Positions 42,901-55,600 of a stretch of 64,000 nucleotides of DNA are shown here, in pieces. The stretch is taken from assembly GCA_947247005.1 (NCBI GenBank), contig OX365946.1:12532453-12596452 (forward strand). The letters are read 5' to 3'. Below the pieces are notes generated by a model. It saw nothing but the letters and a program-made list of their open reading frames with translations. It was not told the DNA's origin and searched no databases. The translations under genes and the position numbers were made by a program. How positions within the stretch are numbered: position 1 is the stretch's first letter; the number at the start of each line of letters is the position of its first letter. Origin of the DNA: Spisula solida. Its lineage: Eukaryota > Mollusca > Bivalvia > Venerida > Mactridae.

Positions 42901-44204
42901 CGAGAGGTGCTCCACTTATATTTGAACACCATTGAATATCCGATATTTTCATGTTAACCCGATATAAATGAAATAACTAGTTGAACAGCGTAAAATAATG
43001 TGTCAGGTAACATGTGCACTCACTGTTTGGTTTGTTTGCAATATGATTCGAGCCGAAATCAGCAATTTTGTAGAGGATGTGGCGTTCGGCTTTTTGAAGG
43101 GCGAAAGCTCCTTAAGAAGCACCAAGAAGGTGTTCATAGATCATGGATATACCGTTTCTGTGAAGACCTTTAGTAATTTTCGTCCCGAGAAGGGTTCTTT
43201 ACGTTCTGTTGCTCTAATATGTGAAAGGACACAAAATATTAAAACATGCCAAAAAGTGACGATTTCTTCAAAAATCATACTCATTGATTATTTTATAACT
43301 AGGATAACCCCAATAAGCGAAATGGGGATTGCAATGAAGGTAGGAGTATCCTTCGAAACTATTAATCAAGTAATTTCAAAAATCGCGAATGCCAAACTCT
43401 AAAAAACGGTAGGTGTTCACCAGCGATTTTACCAAAAAAACAATCCAAGGGAGACAATCGTCTTAAACCCATGTATATGCTACAACGGAACAATAATTTC
43501 GATAACCGTGTCATCTCTGTTGAGATAATGCTTTATCATTGATATATTTACGGTAACAAAACGTATTGCTATTTGAGAAATGTCTACTTGACTATCAAAA
43601 AGTTAACATTCGTTAAGCAACGTGAGTTCCCACCTGGTTGCATGACTTGTGCTTTTATTTGTTAAAACTACTAAAATAGAACTCATATTTATTCTACAAA
43701 GGGAAATATAAGCGCACAGTACTATGCTCCTAACTTTTAAAATAGTTTTCGGACAAAATGTTTGCTACATTTCGTTCCTGACGACAATGCCTGGAACTTG
43801 GTGTTTTGGTCAAGACTCAGCTTCATACCCCACCACACTCACGCTATTCGGTACCTTAAGAAAAACGAATTCCAAGTATATTACACAAGTAGTATAGTGA
43901 ATGCCAAAGTCTTACAATCCTGTATTCATAAATTTGGAATCTTAACGATAAAGCAGCAGTAATTACACTCAGTCAATGTTTACACCATTAATTGGAGTTT
44001 TCTGTCTTAAAAAAGCTTAATTCGATGCCCCTACCAAATTTTTGATTTGGGGTCTAACTAAACTGCAAAAATAAAAAACAGTAAGTGCATATGTTAGTCG
44101 ACACATTATTAAACATGGCTGTATAGAGACATTTCGATTATAGCGTGTCAGCGTGAAAATATCGGATGTTCAACGGTGTTCAAATATAAGTGGGGCACCT
44201 CTCG
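42901..44204 (+). mobile_element. Mariner/Tc1-type transposon, 1304 bp, decayed transposase
   Basis: TIRs CGAGAGGTGCTCCACTTATA (42901) and its inverted partner TATAAGTGGGGCACCTCTCG (ending 44204) extend inward for about 50 bases, and TA flanks both ends. The frame 42998-43402 has AEISNFVEDVAFGFLKGESS then LRSTKKVFIDHGYTVSVKTF, a plausible N-terminal DNA-binding part. The frame 43762-43962 holds NLVFWSRLSFIPHHTHAIRY then LKKNEFQVYY, resembling the 'FWpDlaS.Hya....wl..n.i.fvpk' block around a catalytic Asp of mariner-like transposases, here changed. The gene is broken by stops and frameshifts. Confidence 0.8.
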
Positions 44205-44210
44205 TATTTA

Positions 44211-44345
44211 CTTTTATTTGGAATTTCACAAAAACGTCAAATTTAAGTCGATTTATTTTCCGAATCACAAAAAATACTATATTATACTTCCGTTTATTTG
44301 GAATTTCACAAAAACGTCAATATTTAAGACTTTTATCTTCCGTAT
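44211..44345 (+). repeat. Two-copy direct repeat, 80-bp period
   Basis: TTTATTTGGAATTTCACAAA then AACGTCAA occurs at about 44214 and 44294, followed each time by 'tttaag' and 'cttccg/ttccg'. It begins right beside the mariner element. Confidence 0.7.
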
Positions 44346-45227
44346 ATTAACTAAATTTTATTCATATAATTATATAATCACAAATAATACTAGTGCAGGC
44401 ATCCTACTAGATTCGCGTTTAGTTCACATGTAGATCAGCAAATTTTATTTCTCAAAATGTAAAATTAGAAGAACTTCCATAATTGCTTTATTACCCCCCC
44501 CCCCCCTTGAATAGAAATATGAGTAAAAATCTCTTTTCCTTGCCGTTAAATATACTTTAAATACAAATTATATCGTTAAGTAGTTTCATAGTGAACTAGT
44601 GTATGTGTAACATCTTTAAATTCTACTTCATGTTTGTTTATGGACATTGAAATATAAAAGCAGTACATGTATAATAATAATATATATTAAGTCAGACAAA
44701 ATAAAAGTATGGTCTAACTATATAAACCGTACGATATAGAAATGTTTTTATTGCTAGGAAGCAGGTTACAAACTGCTGAGCGGTTTGTTGTCTTATTTGT
44801 GCAATATGTGCAGAATAAATTTTATGAAAAAAGATATTAAATCACCTTTAAATATTAGATTTAATAAAATCAAAGTTGACTTTAATGCGACATAAAAGTG
44901 CGTTTAAACGCATTTATTTTTCGTTTATATTGCATAAACGTGCATTTAATCCCATTTATATTCTATATTTAATCACCTTTAAATGCAACTTAAATGTGAC
45001 TTAAACTTGTAGGAATAATTCGACTTAGATGTAGTATTAAACTTAACTTAAATATGGAATTTAATGGCTACTTTTTTCTGATTAAATGTATTTAAATTAC
45101 GAATACAATTACATTTACGTTACGTTTAATAGTAAATTAAACGTAGCGTTTCATGCTGTGACAATCTAAAAACAAATTATGACGGACGTGACGGTGTACC
45201 GTACTTAATTAACTCATATTTTACAAT
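44346..45227. repeat. AT-rich stretch with dense TTTAAA-type words
   Basis: From about 44835 to 45150 words such as 'atttaaa', 'gcatttaa', 'gcgtttaaacgc' and 'acttaaat' are packed in both orientations without a fixed period. A run of C's lies at about 44496. No gene seen. Confidence 0.45.
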
Positions 45228-46565
45228 AATAATAATAATAATGATAATCATGACTTTATTTTACGAGGTTAACATATTTGCAAATAAACACAAACTTCCA
45301 TGTGTCAACATATAATACATACATTTAACATGATAGTTGCAAACACAGTAAACTTAACAAATGAAATGAAAGTAGGCAAACGTTACAATTGAATGAAAGT
45401 AGATAATACATATTAACTAAGATGAATAATGAAATGTTTGCATAAACACAACTTAGCTATTCAAATACACACTATGATACAACGACATAATATAATCAAG
45501 TTAAGAGACAATAACATAATATTTACAATGATTATAGAACATATATTGGTAGTCCCAGTCGGGAAACTTCCATCTTATATACATTATTTTGAATTGTTCG
45601 AGAGAGCTAGCAGTTCTTATATGAAAAGGTATCTTTTCCAAAGTATTGGTCCAGTGTAGCCTAATGACTTTCGAAAGAATTCCTTTTTTGGTTTTGGTTT
45701 AAGAAGTAATTTTTGCTAGAAGATCTAAGGCCTGATTCTTTAACATATTCAAATTCATTTGAGATATATTCGGGACATTTTGGGTTTTTAATATCTACAG
45801 ATTTGTAAATTGTCATGACTTTTTTGTATTCAACACGTGGTGGAAATGACATTCATTTAAGGTGCTTAAAAAGATTACCGGATGGTGCATCATATGGTTT
45901 ATCTAAAATTATTCTGACTGCTCTCTTTTGAATTTTATTAAATGGTCTTGCAATTTTGTGCAGCAGTTCCCCCATATAGTGTTATAATAATCCAAGTGAG
46001 GTAACATATAAGCATTATAAAATAGTTTGCGAGCATGCAAGTCAAGATAGCGTTTTCTTCTTACTAGAAGATAAAGTAGAGAGTTGCACTTTTTTATTTT
46101 TTTTTCAACTTGATTCTTCCAGGTTAAGTTTTGATCGACTTGTAGAACAAGGAGTTTATCATTTTTTTACAATATTAAGAGGTTGATTACACATCTTTAG
46201 TTCCATGCTATCATCGTTTTCAATTTCTCTAGAAAGTTTTGTTGATGCAGAAATAACCATAGCTTTTGTTTTATTTGCATTTGGATCCATAGCATTATTA
46301 TTACACCAGCCTTCAATACAATCAAGGTCATTTTGTAAGTTGTACTTAATACTATCAATGGTTGTACCAGAAGCTGATAAAGTTGTATCATCTGCAAACA
46401 TTTTAAGTTGTGAGTTATAAACATTCAAAGGTAGATCATTGATAAATAGAATAAAAAGTATTGGGCCTAGGACAGAGCCTTGGGGAACACCAGCTACAAT
46501 TGTTTGGGCTACGGAGAGCTTTCCAGATACATTGACTTGTTGAGATATCTCATGGTCATCCAACC
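45228..46565 (-). pseudogene. CR1/L2-like LINE, RT core to 3' tail
   Basis: The minus strand opens with 134 residues: VAGVPQGSVLGPILFILFIN (motif B) and LKMFADDTTLSASGTT (motif C, residues 53-68). After a frameshift come LLYLLVRRKRYLDLHARKLF, HLDYYNTIWGNC and KFKRAVRIILDKPYDAPS, then PRVEYKKVMTIYKSVDIKNP and FHIRTASSLEQFKIMYIRWK. The 3' UTR ends in AATAAAGTCATGATTATC followed by a short (ATT)n tail at 45228-45245. The 5' part is replaced by Ty3/gypsy sequence at 46566. Several frameshifts mean it is inactive. Confidence 0.85.
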
Positions 46566-48600
46566 AGGCCTAGTCGTAGCTCTTAAAGGTATTGTCGTTG
46601 TAGGGCAGGTACGTCGTGCTGGAATGACATGCTTTGATGATGGCTGCATTCCTACAACTGAAATGTTAGTTGGTGAAACAGTGCGGTCTGGAGACGAGGG
46701 TACTGGGTCGGGATACGAATCAGGAGCAACCGAACTAGCCACAGTAATATTTCCTGAATGGATGCGCCTATTTATAGGTACATTTGTATTCCCACACATT
46801 TCTATGCAGTACTCTAGCCTTTTCTCGGCCATGCTACCTCTTTACCTCATAAATGGAAACACGCGGAGTGGGTTGGCTAATAACCAAATACACATCCCTT
46901 TCCCAGCTGTCGGCCTGTTTGGCTTTCCCCCTGATTCCAACATTCCGCACCAAAACCCTGTCACCAACCTCTAATCTGGCTTCCCTAACCTTGAAATCAT
47001 ACCAGCGCTTATTTCGCTTGCCCTGTTTCCTGGCTTCTTTACGGGCCACATTGTAAACAAAACTTAATCGGCAGCGCAGACCAGACACATAACAATTATG
47101 GTCTTTTACCGGGGACTTGTCAGGTTCTATGATGACGGGAAAACATAAGGAAATGTGGAGAATACCCCGTAGTGGAATGAGGGGTCGAATTGTAATTGTT
47201 ATAAGGAGGAATTGAACCGCTCTGCCTTAACATTACCCTGAGGGGGATAAGGTGTTGTCCTAGATTGATTAACATTTGCTATAAGACAAAGCTCCCTGAT
47301 CACCCCACTCTCAAAATGCCTACCTTGATCGCTATGGAACTTACTAGGGAAGCCATAGTGACAGATGAAATTTACAAATAAGAGTTTGGCAGTGGTATGA
47401 GCAGTTTGGTTCTTTTCAGGGAGGGCCTGAGCGAATCGAGTAAAATGATCAGTAATGATAAGTATGTTCTCAAAGCCACCACGAGACATTTCCAAAGACA
47501 AGAAATCTATGCAAACTATTTCCATAGGATAAATGGAGTGAACCGGGATCAATTTGGCCGATGTCCTATCTAATTTCTTACGACAAATACATCTGGGGCA
47601 GTTGCAAATCTTATGTTCTACTTATGTGCTCCAATTACGGCCAAAAGAACCTAGAACCAACAAGTGAAACAGTCCTCAAACAACCCTGATGACAAAGCCT
47701 CATCATGCAAACCAATAAATATAAGGTCCTCCAAAAGGTCAGGAATAACAGCCTGCTTGACTGGGTACAAATTTGAAGTTCCCTACCTATACAGTATACA
47801 ATTTTCTACATACAAATTACCCCACTCCTTGAGGTAAGCTCTCACATGTGAAGTTCCATGAGCTTTCTGTCTCTCGGTGAGCTTATGACCAACGTCCAGA
47901 AACAACACGGGACAGGTTCTTATCACTGGACTATTCCAGTTTCCCATCAACAGACGACAAACCACTGCCTAGCAAACTATCTACTGGTGGATTATCAACT
48001 TACACTTGTCGATTAAAACTGATTCACACAACAGCAGGCCTCTTGCCAAGGCCGTCAGAATGAGCCTGAAGTAAGGCTTTAACAGCATCAGACAATAATA
48101 CATGTGGATCAATACTGCAGGAATGAATCCTAGCCACCTGTTACAACACAGCACCTACCCCACTACAACTAGCATCTACATTCAGGATGAAGGGCCGGGT
48201 ATAATAAGCAAACGTTAACACGGGAGGCGAGGTTAACTTATGAATTAAGCAATCGAACGCATCTTGTTGGTTCGAACCCCACGGCTTTGGGTTAGCACAC
48301 TTACGTGTTTTCTTGTTGGAAGGAATATCTGTAAGCAGGTCAGTTAATGGCTTAGCTTTCTTAGCATAATCCTGAATGAAGCGGCGGTAGTACCCCGCAA
48401 AAACCTAGAAAACTACGTAACTCCTTAATGCAAGTAGGAATAGGGTATGATTTACGTACCATGGTCTTTTCAGGATCGGTCTTAACACCATGAGCGTTAA
48501 CTACATGGCCAAGATAGTTAACACTCCGGTCTAAAGAATTCACATTTCGACCCCTTTAACTTTAAACAATGACCCCTATATGGGCACACCATATGTAAAC
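46566..48600 (-). pseudogene. Ty3/gypsy LTR-retrotransposon pol, decayed
   Basis: Reading down the minus strand: the end of the RT with NYLGHVVNAHGVKTDP and IKELRSFLGFCG (48543-48361); an RNase H start, RPFILNVDASCSGVGAVL (about 48200); a region with LKEWGNLYVENCILYR (47783-47965); a zinc-binding remnant CNCPRC (about 47600); the integrase core 47552-47199 with D16, D75 and E111 (35 residues between the last two, the DD35E spacing); and a C-terminal integrase part RWYDFKVREARLEVGDRVLV (47088-46834), then a Pro/Ser/Thr tail. Stops and frameshifts separate the pieces and neither gag nor LTRs are recognised next to it. It ends against a LINE at 46565. Confidence 0.85.
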
Positions 48601-48959
48601 AACAATCAACGAACGTGGACTATATGGACTAAGACCTTGTAGTTTGTCATTAGAGTAGAATGGCATATATAAGTCCAACAAATCACCCTTAGTGATGAGC
48701 TAGCTTTTAACTGATGGGATTTGTTGGTGTCTGTCCGCCCGGCACGTTACACAGGCATGTTGTTGTCAAAGATATATTGTATGTGCTCAAAAATAATATA
48801 TTGGCATTGTATGATGTGTACTAATTTAGAACGATTAGTCGTTTCGCAAAATTGAAACCGGTTTCACCTTGCAATCGAATCGTATCCGATTAACGGAGTA
48901 ATTGTCCCGGGCCTAGTCAATATAGACCTGGTAAGGGAACGGAGAACATATACTACCTT
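48601..48959. other. No gene seen
   Basis: Nothing clear. It may contain diverged 3' sequence of the LINE that follows to the right. Confidence 0.4.
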
Positions 48960-50270
48960 GTCTGGTGCCTTGCGCAATGTAAAATGGTTTTGAAAGAAAG
49001 CCACAACATGCAACACGACTAGATGCTCCTGTCAACATATCTTTGAAAAGTCTGAGTAAAGTTCCCGTAATACCAAAAAGATTATATTAACTGCTATAGA
49101 CGGCTAATCCAGGTCATATAGAACGCTTTGGAAGCGTCGAGAACGCAGCTGTATAGAGCATTGTCGCGTTCCAAACAATAATTAACGGATTCTTGGTTTA
49201 CAAATGAAAGAAGTCATCTTACATGATTTACCTCACTGAAACCCATGTTGTAAGGGATGCAAAGATTTTAACAGTCCGCTTTGTTCAATACGAGTCAATA
49301 GCACCTTCTCAAATAGTTTTGAAATAACTTGGAACAACGTGATATAGTTCAGAGAATTTGACACGACTCTCGACCTTTAATTAGCACAATTTAACAGGTG
49401 ATATATTGCCTATATTTATAACCCTGGTTGTATGTTTTCATAAACGGAGATTATCACGAAGTAGCTCGAGATGTAATACCAACACAAATCTAAAGGACAG
49501 ATATCGATATTGCACGATTTGCTTGCGGAAATTGATATATTCAGTGCAAGAACCTTGTGATATATTCATGTATAAAGGTCAGGATCATGTCAAAGTCTCT
49601 GTGCTATAGCTCTGAAGTTGTTAGGTTCGGATTTTGGTTTGCCTTGTCCCTTGTGTATAATGCCATGGTTATACCACTGGGACATGTTAGCGACCTAAAA
49701 TTAATGAGAATATTTTGGACAAGCACCTTAAAAGGGACTGACCCCAAAACTCAATATGATCATGTGCTATCTGATCGTATGACGTGCTTTTTCCATTAGC
49801 CAGTGCTCTGACAATTAGAGAAAGTTCGTGAACACCTACTCGTTCAACAAGACTCTCGCTATCTAGATTGTTGTGGCCAACGAGAAAACGTTCTAAGTTA
49901 GACTCAACTTTCGTTTTGAATTTGATATCAAAGTCGTCGTTATTGGAAAAGCTACAAGAGGTAATTATGCTATCCATGTAAAATTTGTTCCGGTTAAGAT
50001 TCTAACTTGCCGTCAAAGTTAATCTCTGAGTAAGATTGTTTGTGGTTTTTCTTACGAGAGTTCACAACCCTCTAAAACCCCGTTTGGTCCATTTCAGCAA
50101 CATTATCGATGCGCTCCAATTCTCGCCTTTCAAAGTCACGTGATGCTTTTCTTAACGTTCGGCGAAACAGACGTTTTTCATTTTGGTAGTCGACCAAAGC
50201 CATGCCGAATCTTGAACGACCAGACGTTCGACAGGAATTTATGCTTTCGCACTGGCATTCACAATGGTCA
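48960..50270 (-). pseudogene. Strongly decayed LINE ORF2 (linker and RT)
   Basis: On the minus strand, across frameshifts: MALVDYQNEKRLFRRTLRKA then SRDFERRELERIDNVAEMDQ (linker, about 50220-50080); VHELSLIVRALANGKSTSYD and FWGQSLLRCLSKIFSLIL (frame 49977-49687); GIIHKGQGKPKSEPNNFRAI (about 49660-49600); LFEKVLLTRIEQSGLLKSLH (about 49320-49260); and SCVLDASKAF, RT motif A, near 49150. The order is right for a single LINE. Motif C was not found. Confidence 0.75.
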
Positions 50271-50983
50271 TGGATTGGGTTGAGAAAGAGTCACTAGCCA
50301 GCAAAGAGGACTATATGTACAATGGAACTTTACAAAACCGCTTGAAGATATCGACTTTGGGGATGACTCCTTTTCCACACACTTGTACACATCCGGGAAA
50401 AGACTCAAGGCCTTCAAAACATAGCAAAGATGACATTTTGGTGATCAACATCAAGAGACAAAGAACATACGATTAATACTACATGTATCAAATATCTTTA
50501 ATGCCAAGGCGATACTCTTCTATGGTACAGAAACCATGAAGCACACACAGATGTTGGATAACAAACTCTAGATTGTCTTCATCAATTGACACAGAAGTAT
50601 ACTTCGAATATGATGACCCAACAAGATTGGCTACAATGGGTTGTGGAGGGAGACCAAAGTGTAACCGATTATCCATATAATTTAAGAAAGAAAGTGGAGA
50701 TGGAACGAGTCATGCTGCAAAGGGAACAGTCAAATATTACCCGTCATACCCTGGGGTTGTATTCAATATTGATCTTACTTGACTTAAGGATAAGGACAAC
50801 TAATCATATTACACCGTTTTAAACTACATGTATTGGTCAGTAACGGTCGATATGATTGGCTTTTCTAATTTTCCAATTAAATAAGATCAATACTAAATAC
50901 CACCCCTAGACTGGAATCAACAGGGACGCAGAAAAAGAAGTGAACCTGATACAACTCGGAGGATGACATTGGGTGCCGAGATG
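50271..50983. other. No gene seen
   Basis: Two open frames of 70-78 codons (50264-50476, 50586-50822) show no domain or compositional sign of coding. This is the spacer up to duplication copy B. Confidence 0.4.
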
Positions 50984-51233
50984 AAACCCCTCTTATATAT
51001 TAGGGGAGAAGTGATAAAGATTGCCAACGACGGATGCAGACGAGTAGTGAAGCCGCCACCTCTGGACGAAGAGGATTAAATTATTTAAGTAATTTAAGAA
51101 ATCCTAAATGGTCAGTAAAGTTATAAGAGGAAGATAACATGTCCAAGCATTGAATCGTCCGAAACTACCGTAGGTCCTTAGCCACTATATCACCAAGTAA
51201 TATCTCCTCATGTACATCTGTACTCACAAACAT

Positions 51234-51320
51234 GGTTCAAAACAGGGTGGAGGCACACATATATATGCTTGTCATATTTCAGCAAAAAGCTGACTGGTAA
51301 ATAAAGGCTATATGCTCGGC
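51234..51320 (+). mobile_element. tRNA-derived SINE (copy 3, head deleted)
   Basis: It starts within the B box (GGTTCAAAACAGGG) and continues TGGAGGCACACATATATATG and CTGACTGGTAAATAAAGGC. It is the orthologue, within the duplication, of 327-465. The deletion removes the A-box half plus adjoining upstream sequence, so it happened after duplication. Confidence 0.7.
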
Positions 51321-51875
51321 ATTTAAAACACGATGATTAATGGCGATTGAGACGTTCCAATCAGAAAGGCAACATGTGTACCAAGTATATGTATACTCGC
51401 TATACGTTAATTTATGATCTATTGTTTGTTGCCTACTTGATCTTGGGTAAACAATATCTTTGATTGTGAAAATGAGAGGACAATAAAAGCCACACAACGG
51501 ACAGCATTCAGATAAGACAAAATTATCAAAGCTTATGTGGCCCACGACCAACGATAGTCAACGAATGGTGAACAATTTAATAAATTAAAATATTAATGTT
51601 GATTAATTGTGAAGTACAAGTTCACCATTCTACGCCATTCAACGAATAAATTTACTTTAAATGTTGTATGGCAGTACAGAAACAACAACATAATCACTTT
51701 GACGTACCAACCATGATTACGGGTGAATACAGCTTGTTATGTGTATGGTTTAGTGTCTAATCAAAAGGCTTGCAGGAGAGCAAGTTTGTATGCTGTGGTA
51801 TTTAAATCAATATGAAACCGCATCAAGTGTACACAAAATCATCCACCATGATCTACAAGTTCATCAGACTGCATC

Positions 51876-52130
51876 GATAGCCCGGTGGTAGAGCGTCCGC
51901 TTCGAATACAGGAGGTCCGGGGTTCACTAGATGTGATCACGGTGTATATACTAGTACCAAACACGTGGCGATCTTCACCATACCCGTTACTGAGCATGTA
52001 TTTCAGTGTGGTTATTTTGTTGCTTAGCAACAATTTTTGTCGAGCTCTATTGCGGCGAGAAGACATTGTCGCCACTTTTGGTTTTTGGGTGTGCGCGCGT
52101 CCATCAGATTTTTCAGGGCCATTACTATGA
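51876..52130 (+). mobile_element. tRNA-derived SINE, different family
   Basis: The head ATAGCCCGGTGGTAGAGCGT has a good A box and GGTCCGGGGTTCACTAG a B-box-like sequence. A body with 'atttcagtgtggttattttg', 'ttgcttagcaacaatttttg' and 'cattgtcgccacttttggtt' follows. This insert is not in copy A, so it post-dates the duplication or was lost there. Confidence 0.5.
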
Positions 52131-52627
52131 CACACATTGACGAAGCGGAATGATTTGGCATGAATGCTTCACTGAAAGAGAGAACGTATTATGTGCCACC
52201 CAATGTCCCTACCTGAAAGGTCAGATCATAGTAGAAAGTCGAAGGCCAAATACCCGACCATGTTCTGTGACAATGGTCAATGGTCAAATTTAAGATTGTC
52301 CGGATTTTTCTTCTTCACACATGATGGGATTTTGATGTAACTAGGTATGCATGCTAACCATTATGAGACAGTGTGTCATGCTCAAATATCAGGACAATTT
52401 CTCAATGGTCAATGTCTAACTTCAAATTCAAAAGTAAAGACTGACAGTTATTTAAACAAACTAGAGCTATCACTGAATGTGATGGTATTTCCGAGATATA
52501 AATACAATATTTTAAACCTTATTTCTGTCACTTGCCTAACCCTAATAAAGTCATTTCATAGCTGAATTCTACTTCAAAACTATCTATTGATAAGCTTGTC
52601 AAAATGTATTTATTTCGCACTACCATT

Positions 52628-55600
52628 ATCAATGGGGATAACGTATAGAACGGAAGTGATACCCCTGACGGTTTTTCGAGTGTAAATTTCGTCGCTTCGG
52701 TAAGTAAATCTTGATTTTTCTTTGTTTTGTAAGACGCTTTCAATGAAATCACCTAGCCCACCGTACCCGGCCCTATCGATACTTGCAGACCCAAGCCCAT
52801 TTTCCCTTCAAATACCTGTGATTAATGAGAACATTCGATTCTAGTGCGGTTTTGGTTACTGCACCCCTGACGTCTACATTTTTTCAAATTTCTGCCGATT
52901 TGCATGGTGTGTTGCTGTTTTATGGGGCCAACTTCATTGTTTACCTTATTCTATGTATGCATTTTGCAAAATTAGTTCGATGCAGTCAGGTAATGAGGCA
53001 GAATAGACGAAAGAACCACCATGATACCCCTGACGGTTGCTGTCCCTCACTGATACCCCTGACGCCTCAAAATACTATAATGTTGTAATACGAGACGGTC
53101 GGCTCTGTACATGTTCAACCACCAAAAAATCAAGATTCTAATCAATACAGTTATTGCGTAAATACATAAAGAACTTGATAAACAATTCCAATAGACAAAA
53201 ACAGTTGCATACATAGATTTGGAATCACACAGCAAGTCAAGTTGTGTTAGCTATAACAATTCATATTACAAAATATTATAAAGGAGTTCGTATTAATTTA
53301 TTTATTAATCTTACATTTCGACGGCTCATTGTTGAATATTGGAACCACCGTAAATGGGTTGTTATTAAGCTGCTGTTTGCTGTGCGGGTGCCTTGATACT
53401 TCAGTAAGTACTACTTAGGAAGCTCCATCAATCTAAACGAAATGCTTGTTCATAATAGGCAATATTTGACAAGCATTTTTATAAATTAATGGTGATATAT
53501 CGTTGTTTCGCATCGAATTGTGTTTAGGAAATATAACTTATGTGAATATTCAGACTTAATAATTCAGATCACCTCACGATGTGACGCGGACATTATTTTA
53601 TACACGCGTTCGTTTCAATTCAAATATGACATTGTATTACTTCATGACATGTACTTGTATTACATTTCTTATTCTTCTTTCTTTGAACGCTTTACTTATT
53701 ACTTACATTTCTATTTATTTACATCCAGTTCTTGTTTACTTTGACCAGTAACCACCCATCAAATTAAAGTCAAGTGTGACTGACATTATGTAAATTATAG
53801 ATGTAGTTTAACTTATACAGCAGATTAATATATTGTGATCTGAGGTACCTTGTACTGCCCTGCATTCAACGAAGCATTATGTGAGGTGTGTAACGTACCT
53901 ATGTCGTACCTGCCCAGCGTTCAAGGAAAGTTACCTGTAAACATGTTAAAAATCAGGGTTTTTTGTCGCTATAATCCTTCGTTGTACGCTTCGTTTGCGG
54001 CAAACAATTTGAAAGTATAAGTCCCCGTTTTTTTCGTTCTCAGTTTTGAAATATGTACGCATGCACGGGTTTTGCTATTCACATTCTTTTGTTTGCCTCT
54101 ATCCGCCATTTTGTTTAATTACACCAATACACGCACACCACCTCAGGATATGGTTATTGTTCAACGAATAACAGGTACGTACCAGGTAAAAACGTGCGTC
54201 ACTTTAATTTTTCCTTGAACGCTGGGCTGTTATTCATTGAACGTTATGTTAAAAAAACCTGTTCATCACGTGAGCGAAGTTTGGCTAACCATATCCGGAG
54301 GTGATATACCTAAATTGGTAAAATTTAACAAAATGGCAATAATGCAACCCATGCATCCGTACATATATCGAAATGCCCTGCGTTCAACGAAGAATTACGT
54401 GACGCACGTTTGGACACGTTATTCTTCGTTGAACGCAGGGTGGTCGAGAAGGGAAAAAACGGGGATTTATACTTTCAATGTGTTTGTCGCAAACGAAGCG
54501 TACAACCAAGGATTGTAACGACAAAACCCTGTGATTTTTAACATGTTTGCAGGTACCATTCCTTGAACGCAGGGATGTTTTGTTATGCTTGTTCAAGATA
54601 TTATAAATTGTGAATTACACAAGTTAATAACATAATTTAATGTTTGCCCATCGTTCGTGTAGTTATATAAGCGGAAACTCGCAGGCACTACTCGGTATCA
54701 TTTCCGGGTCGCGGAAACTTGTGACAGTTCACTAAATAGCAATCGATCCAGAAACAAGCAGTTCAGACGTTGCTGGTATCGATGCATGTCAACAAACTCT
54801 TTAAATTGACATACCTTTCTATGTCTGAAGTATGCTTATTTACATGTGCGTTTGATTTGAACGATCAACGCTGTGTTTGCTATAAACCGGTGTAGTTGTG
54901 AACGTAATGTTCATGTGTAGAATACCACCAAACTCCTGACAGTAGCTCACTACCTTAGTCCTTACTTAAGTATAGAAGAAAATATAAATAAATCCCTAAA
55001 CTAGTTCCTTGCGTATTTATAGTTCTAAATAGTAAATCGGCTTTCAAAAATAATGTTAACATTAAAAAATAAATTCAGTTTATACTTCTTCACACCACAT
55101 AGACAATCAAAATGGGTCGCTTTCGATTTCAGTTGATATTTTATATTGCCAGTCTTTGTTTTGCCTGTGTCTGATTATATTATAACGTCTATTTTATCAA
55201 TAAAACAATGCGTAGGAACTTCTTTTAACGGTTTGTTCTACATTGGTAGAGAAGTGTCAGAATCATGAGTTCTTCATGTATTTACGCAATTGATTAGAAT
55301 TTTGATTTTTTAGTGGTTGAACATGTACAGAGCCGACCGTCTCGTATTACAACATTAGTATTTTGAGGCGTCAGGGGTATCAGTGAGGGACAGCAACCGT
55401 CAGGGGTATCATAGTAGTTCTTTCGTCTATTCTGCCTCATTACCTGACTGCATCGAACTAATTTTGCAAAATGCATACCTAGAATAAGGTACACAACGAA
55501 GTTGGCCCCATAAAACAGCAACACACCATGCAAATCGGCAGAAATTGGAAAAAATGTAGACGGGTCGTCAGGGGTGCAGTAACCAAAACCGCACTAGAAT

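Noticed and set aside
44176..44433. 85-codon ORF after the mariner element
   Set aside because: It runs across an 80-bp two-copy repeat and the transposon's TIR, so it is not a gene.
46480..46974. 164-codon plus-strand ORF
   Set aside because: It is antisense to the Ty3/gypsy C terminus and LINE RT, whose motifs are on the minus strand.
52825..53088. 87-codon ORF with a hydrophobic stretch in the fold-back arm
   Set aside because: Its conservation at 55294-55533 only reflects the inverted arm. No known domain.
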